The notes under the pieces were generated by a model. The model did not search any database, was not told the DNA's origin, and saw only the letters and a program-made list of their open reading frames with translations. DNA of 64,000 bases, taken from NCBI RefSeq assembly GCF_007993795.1, contig NZ_CP042476.1:2108001-2172000 (forward strand), written 5' to 3'. Shown here one piece after another: positions 59,368 to 64,000 of the stretch. The stretch is from Antarcticibacterium arcticum. Its GTDB lineage: Bacteria; Bacteroidota; Bacteroidia; Flavobacteriales; Flavobacteriaceae. The first letter of the stretch is position 1, and every line of letters starts with the position of its first letter. The position numbers and the translations under genes are program-made.

Positions 59368-61995
59368 TTAAACTTTCGCCTTCTTCTGCTTATTTGCCAG
59401 CATTCTTTTGATCTCACTTAGCTTCATCAAAGCCTCCACGGGCGTGAGTGTATCAATATCTATATGCAACAACTCCTCTTTCAACTCCTCCAGCAAAGGG
59501 TCATCCAGATTAAAAAAGCTAAGCTGCATATCCCTTTCGGCGGAATTTCTTAAAACAGCACCCGTGTCTTCCATTTGATGCGACTTTTCCAGCTTCTTCA
59601 GGATCTTATTGGCCCGGGAGATCACCATTTGAGGCATCCCCGCCATTCTGGCAACATGTATCCCGAAGCTGTGCTCGCTCCCGCCGGGAACAAGTTTTCT
59701 AAGAAAAAGCACCGTATCTTTTAATTCCTTAACCGAAACATTGTAATTCTTTATACGTCCAAAAGTCTCGCCCATATCGTTGAGCTCGTGGTAATGCGTG
59801 GCAAAAAGTGTTTTTGGCCTGGCCGGGTGTTCATGTAAATATTCGGTAATGGCCCAGGCAATAGAGATCCCGTCATAGGTACTTGTACCTCTTCCAATTT
59901 CATCCAGTAACACAAGGCTTCTTTGCGAAATATTATTCAGGATACTCGCCGTCTCATTCATCTCTACCATAAAAGTTGACTCGCCCATTGAGATATTGTC
60001 ACTGGCACCCACCCGCGTAAAGATCTTTTCTATAAGGCCTATCCTGGCCGAACCTGCAGGCACAAAACTTCCCATTTGAGCCAGTAAAACTATTAAAGCA
60101 GTTTGCCTAAGTATTGCCGACTTACCGCTCATGTTTGGCCCGGTGATCATAATGATCTGTTGGGTTTCCCTGTCAAGATAAACATCATTGGTCACGTAGG
60201 CTTCCCCCGGCGGCAACTGTTTCTCGATCACAGGATGGCGGCCATCCTTTATCTCAAGTTCCAGGGAATCATCAATAACAGGTTGTGTATAATTTCCGGA
60301 AATGGCATGGCTTGCGAAAGAGCCCAGGCAGTCTATTTGGGCTATCAAACGCGCATTTTGCTGCACGGGTTGTATGTAATCTCCCAGCCAGTTCACCAGG
60401 TTAAGAAAAAGGTTTTGCTCCAGCTGCTGTATCTTTTCTTCAGCTCCCAGGATCTTTCCTTCGTATTCTTTCAGCTCTTCAGTAATATATCTTTCGGCAT
60501 TCACAAGTGTTTGCTTGCGTATCCAGTTTTCGGGCACTTTATCCTTATGCGTATTTCGCACTTCAATATAATAACCGTAAACATTATTGCTGCCTATTTT
60601 TAGCGAAGAGATCCCCGTAGCGCGGGTTTCCCTCTCCAGCATTCCGTCAAGATATTCTTTTCCCGTAAATGCCAGCCCCCGCAACTCATCAAGTTCCGGA
60701 TGAAAGCCTTTTGCGATTGCATTTCCTTTCAAAATATTCACCGGGGCATCCTCATGCAGGGTTTCCTTTATCTTAGCCCTTAGCACATCACAGTTCTGGA
60801 GTTTATCTCCCAGCACCTTCAAAGCTTCTTCTGAACAATTCATTGCCAAAGCCTTCACAGGTACAATCGCCTCTAGGGAATTATTAAGGTGCAACACTTC
60901 CCGCGGACAAATTTTCCCTGTAGCCACTTTTGAGATAAGGCGCTCAAGATCGCTTATCTTTTTTATTTGTTGCTGAATTTTATTGTGTTCTTCCCTGTTT
61001 TCAATAAAATAGGAAACCACTTTATGCCGGTTCCTTATTTTTTCAGCATTTTTAAGCGGAAGGGCCAGCCAACGCTTCAGCATCCTGCCACCCATGGGAG
61101 ATATGGTTTTGTCTATTACATCGAGCAGGGTAACGGCATTTTGCGCGTTGGAATGATATAATTCCAGGTTGCGAATGGTAAAGCGGTCCATCCATACATA
61201 CTCCTCTTCGGCAATACGATTAATGGAGGTGATATGCTGTAGCCTGTGATGCTGTGTTTCTCCAAGGTAGAAAAGGATAGCCCCCGAGGAGATGATCCCT
61301 TCAGCCAAATGATCTACCCCAAAACCTTTCAGGGATTTGGTATTGAAATGCGCGTTGAGGGAATCATAGGCATAGTCCAGCTTAAACACCCAGTCTTCAA
61401 GGTAAAAGCAATGGTAATTGTCTCCAAATGCTTTTGAAAATTCCTTGCGGTGGTTTTTTTGGATCAATACTTCACTGGGGCTGAAATTTTGCAAGAGCTT
61501 ATCGATATATTCAGAAGACCCCTGCGCGGTAAGGAATTCGCCGGTGGAAACATCCAGAAAGGAGATGCCAAGGTTTTTCTTTCCGAAGTGAAGGGCACAC
61601 AAAAAGTTATTGGATTTGCTCTGCAGCACCTCATCATTCATTGACACCCCGGGCGTAACCAATTCGGTAACCCCACGTTTTACAATGGTCTTGGTCATTT
61701 TTGGGTCTTCCAGCTGGTCGCAAATTGCAACCCGCAAACCCGCTTTTACCAGTTTTGGCAAATAGGTGTTGAGCGCGTGATGCGGAAATCCCGCCAGGGC
61801 TGTATCTACCTCGCTGCCATTGCCCCTTTTGGTAAGCACTATATTTAAAATACGGGCGGTCTTCACCGCGTCTTCCCCAAAGGTCTCATAAAAATCGCCC
61901 ACCCTGAACAACAGCAATGCATCGGGATATTTATCCTTGATCGCATTATATTGCTTCATCAACGGGGTGATTTCTTTGGATTTTTTGGCAGCCAA
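59368..61995 (-). CDS. mutS: DNA mismatch repair protein MutS
   Basis: 875 residues, the normal length. The mismatch-recognition motif is Phe35-Tyr36-Glu37 in VGDFYETF. Connector, lever and clamp domains follow. The ATPase has Walker A GPNMSGKS (619-626), Walker B LLDEIGRGTST, and FATHYHEL. A C-terminal QLSFF (824-828) resembles the beta-clamp-binding motif seen in MutS. It should recognise mismatches and recruit MutL. It stands alone, 271 bp from the tRNA genes and about 130 bp from the ABC transporter. Confidence 0.97.
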   Translation of the reverse strand: MAAKKSKEITPLMKQYNAIKDKYPDALLLFRVGDFYETFGEDAVKTARILNIVLTKRGNGSEVDTALAGFPHHALNTYLPKLVKAGLRVAICDQLEDPKMTKTIVKRGVTELVTPGVSMNDEVLQSKSNNFLCALHFGKKNLGISFLDVSTGEFLTAQGSSEYIDKLLQNFSPSEVLIQKNHRKEFSKAFGDNYHCFYLEDWVFKLDYAYDSLNAHFNTKSLKGFGVDHLAEGIISSGAILFYLGETQHHRLQHITSINRIAEEEYVWMDRFTIRNLELYHSNAQNAVTLLDVIDKTISPMGGRMLKRWLALPLKNAEKIRNRHKVVSYFIENREEHNKIQQQIKKISDLERLISKVATGKICPREVLHLNNSLEAIVPVKALAMNCSEEALKVLGDKLQNCDVLRAKIKETLHEDAPVNILKGNAIAKGFHPELDELRGLAFTGKEYLDGMLERETRATGISSLKIGSNNVYGYYIEVRNTHKDKVPENWIRKQTLVNAERYITEELKEYEGKILGAEEKIQQLEQNLFLNLVNWLGDYIQPVQQNARLIAQIDCLGSFASHAISGNYTQPVIDDSLELEIKDGRHPVIEKQLPPGEAYVTNDVYLDRETQQIIMITGPNMSGKSAILRQTALIVLLAQMGSFVPAGSARIGLIEKIFTRVGASDNISMGESTFMVEMNETASILNNISQRSLVLLDEIGRGTSTYDGISIAWAITEYLHEHPARPKTLFATHYHELNDMGETFGRIKNYNVSVKELKDTVLFLRKLVPGGSEHSFGIHVARMAGMPQMVISRANKILKKLEKSHQMEDTGAVLRNSAERDMQLSFFNLDDPLLEELKEELLHIDIDTLTPVEALMKLSEIKRMLANKQKKAKV

Positions 61996-62123
61996 GATCT
62001 TGAGGTTTTAGTAATTTAAATTCCTGCTAATGTACTTATTCCTGCTTTTTATTTCCAATTTAAGATACGGCTTTTATCCAAAATTATCCACAACCTAAAA
62101 ATGATTTAGCCCTAAGAAAATTT

Positions 62124-63956
62124 TTACTGGTACCCTGCTGCCTGGAGATTAAACAGCTCTGCGTACAACTTATTATTTTGCATTAACTCCTCGTGCGTAC
62201 CTATTTCCAGCACCGCCCCGTCCTTAAGCACCATAATACGATCTGCAATACGCACCGTGCTGAAACGGTGGGAAATTATCACCGCCGTCTTCCCCTCGGT
62301 GAGTTTGATAAAACGTTGAAAAGCTTCAGTCTCTGCCCTTGCATCCAGTGCCGATGTGGGTTCATCCAGAATTAACACCTCAGCATCTTTCATATAGGCC
62401 CGCGCTATAGCGATCTTTTGCCATTGTCCGCCGGAAAGGTCCTTTCCCTGCTTGAACCTTTTACCCAGCTGCTGGTCATAGCCTTTGGGAAGGGCACTTA
62501 TCACTTCATCAGCCAGACTTTTTTGGGCTGCACTGTCAATACGCGGCTGATTGCGAATTTCGCCAATCTCCCCCATTGCTATATTCTCCCGAAGGGTGAG
62601 TTCGAATTTGACAAAATCCTGGAAGATTACCCCAAAATATTGCTGATATTGGGTTTGATCGTATTCCCTCACAGGAATGCCGTCCAGCAAAATTTCCCCT
62701 TCCACCGGCTCGTAGAACCTTAGCAATAATTTTATAAGCGTGGTCTTTCCCGCCCCGTTCTCTCCCACAAAAGCAAGTTTTTCACCGGCCCGGAGCTCAA
62801 AATTTATATGCCGCACCACCCAGATATCAGATTTTGGATATTTGAAGCCCACATCCTTAAATTCAAAACCCTTCTGCAGTTTCCCGGGAAGCGGCAATTT
62901 CTCCTCTTTTTCTTCTTCGGAATACTTCATATCCATAAACTCAAAATAATCCTGAAGGTAAAGCGCACTTTCTGTGATCGCAGTAAACCGCGTAAAAAAC
63001 CCCTGAAGTTTTGCCCGGAGGCGGTTAAAGGCGCCAGACAAGAAGGTAAGATCACCCAGGGAAAATACCCCGGCTACCGTCCTGAATATTATAAAAACGT
63101 ATGCCCCGTAATAGGCTGCCGTCCCAATCACATTAAATACAGAACCCCAGGCCGCCCGCTGTTTAGCGAGACTTTTGCTTTGGGAATAATAAAGGTCTGA
63201 CAGGTTTTTGAACCTTGCCGCAAGATAATCTGATAGCCCAAAAAGCTTCACCTCTTTCGCGGTTACATCGCTGGCCCCGGCATAGCGCAAATAATCCAGC
63301 TCCCGGCGTTCCTGGGTCCAGCTGCGGGCAAGGGAATAACTTGTCCCACTGAATTTTATCTCATTGATAATTGTTGGAATTATAGAAACCACCAGCAGGA
63401 TGATAAGCCAGGGCTCAAAAGTTACAACCCCCGCCAGCAGCGAAATGATAACGATAATATCTTCTCCCTGGGTTAAAATATTGGACATAAGCCCAACCCT
63501 GCCCGTGGTTTGCTGCCTGGCCCGTTCCAGTTTATCATAGAATTCAGAATCCTCGAGTTGATCGAGGTTTAATTCTGATGTCTTTTTAATGATCTTTACA
63601 GAGGTATTGATGGAGTACTGGTCTCCCAGCAGGGCGTCGCTTAAACTGATGCCACGGCTTAACAGATCTGAAATGATAGCCAGGGCAAACTCGGCCGCAA
63701 CCAGGATCCAGAGCCGGTCCAGATCCTGAGTTTCGGCGGCAATTTGCAATACTACCTCGTCAATTATAAGTTTTCCTACATATAGCATCACCACCGGAAG
63801 GATAGCATTTATCACCCGCAGCAGCAAATTGGAATAGAACAGTAGAGGATTAACCTCGCGTATTTCCTTAAAAAAACGCGGTACAAATTTCAGGGAGGCA
63901 AAGCCCTCCCTGAAATTTATCTTATTGGGTTCAAGGCTGGATTTTGGTCTTGGCAA
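62124..63956 (-). CDS. ABC transporter, fused permease and ATP-binding protein (exporter type)
   Basis: At least 610 residues. Six-helix transmembrane domain to about residue 335; cytosolic coupling segments include YLRYAGASDVTAKEVKLFG. The ATPase has Walker A GENGAGKT (398-405), signature LSGGQWQKIAIARAY, Walker B VLILDEPTSALD and the switch His in IISHRFSTVR. The layout fits a homodimeric lipid/drug/peptide exporter. The first start codon in the window is a TTG at 63956, but the frame stays open to the window edge (reading LSRYLKVNS before it), so the true start may lie outside. Confidence 0.93.
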   Translation of the reverse strand: MPRPKSSLEPNKINFREGFASLKFVPRFFKEIREVNPLLFYSNLLLRVINAILPVVMLYVGKLIIDEVVLQIAAETQDLDRLWILVAAEFALAIISDLLSRGISLSDALLGDQYSINTSVKIIKKTSELNLDQLEDSEFYDKLERARQQTTGRVGLMSNILTQGEDIIVIISLLAGVVTFEPWLIILLVVSIIPTIINEIKFSGTSYSLARSWTQERRELDYLRYAGASDVTAKEVKLFGLSDYLAARFKNLSDLYYSQSKSLAKQRAAWGSVFNVIGTAAYYGAYVFIIFRTVAGVFSLGDLTFLSGAFNRLRAKLQGFFTRFTAITESALYLQDYFEFMDMKYSEEEKEEKLPLPGKLQKGFEFKDVGFKYPKSDIWVVRHINFELRAGEKLAFVGENGAGKTTLIKLLLRFYEPVEGEILLDGIPVREYDQTQYQQYFGVIFQDFVKFELTLRENIAMGEIGEIRNQPRIDSAAQKSLADEVISALPKGYDQQLGKRFKQGKDLSGGQWQKIAIARAYMKDAEVLILDEPTSALDARAETEAFQRFIKLTEGKTAVIISHRFSTVRIADRIMVLKDGAVLEIGTHEELMQNNKLYAELFNLQAAGYQ

Positions 63957-64000
63957 TGAATTTACTTTTAAATACCTTGAAAGGTGCTGGACCTTTCGGA

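Noticed and set aside
62079..62086. Promoter TAATTTTG upstream of mutS
   Set aside because: The -7-like box is present on the minus strand but no TTG lies at the right distance upstream.

Overview
The window looks like chromosomal DNA of a marine-type member of the Flavobacteriaceae (Bacteroidota). The basis is the gene families (TonB-dependent receptor with an STN domain, DUF4249, DUF5916, 2TM-domain protein, TonB-C-like secreted proteins), the low G+C content, and promoters of the Bacteroidota form TTTG-N18-TAnnTTTG (best cases at 27503-27532 and 59153-59182) with few Shine-Dalgarno sites. The genus cannot be fixed from the sequence alone.

Layout. 1-5600: etfA, a bifunctional nuclease, a NupC-type nucleoside transporter, thymidylate synthase and two TonB-C-like secreted proteins. 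5687-9232: an ergothioneine locus (egtB, egtD, a DUF427 protein) facing a class V PLP enzyme. 9296-19010: 2TM protein, dihydrofolate reductase, a fructosamine-kinase-like protein, a flavin/PNPOx-like protein, fabD, a large MG2/plug-like exported protein, an amidohydrolase, a sugar aminotransferase and Kdo transferase. 19126-28101: a DNA-damage-tolerance cassette (self-cleaving-type XRE/S24 repressor, Y-family polymerase, DnaE-type polymerase, radical SAM repair protein, DUF4130 protein), flanked on both sides by small paralogous acidic lipoproteins. 28187-48175: a two-component pair, DUF5916 protein, zinc metalloprotease, SDR, VanX-like dipeptidase, a four-gene TonB receptor operon, a frameshifted HD-domain gene and an M16 peptidase. 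48250-48760: two copies of a palindromic intergenic repeat.

48843-58919 is an integrated element of about 10 kb in a tRNA-Leu(UAA) gene. A perfect 56-bp direct repeat of the tRNA 3' half marks both ends, and the integrase gene lies next to the intact tRNA. The integrase is broken: its N-terminal two thirds are fused in frame to the C-terminal part of a GH19 lysozyme/chitinase. The island carries secreted-protein cassettes (a DUF6973-like lipoprotein plus a small lipoprotein, and the GH19 fragment plus a small secreted protein), an XRE regulator and a row of unrecognised genes around a putative wHTH DNA-binding protein. Several of its genes carry single-base frameshifts, so it looks like a decaying island, although sequencing error is possible. 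Beyond it lie tRNA-Gly(GCC), mutS and an ABC exporter.

The points most worth following up are: the S24-controlled polymerase/radical-SAM cassette, with an operator cluster, period-7 repeat arrays on both sides of dinB and QxxLF clamp-binding-like motifs in successive proteins; the chimeric integrase-GH19 gene and the att architecture; and the scattered GTTGCAAC palindromes inside island genes.
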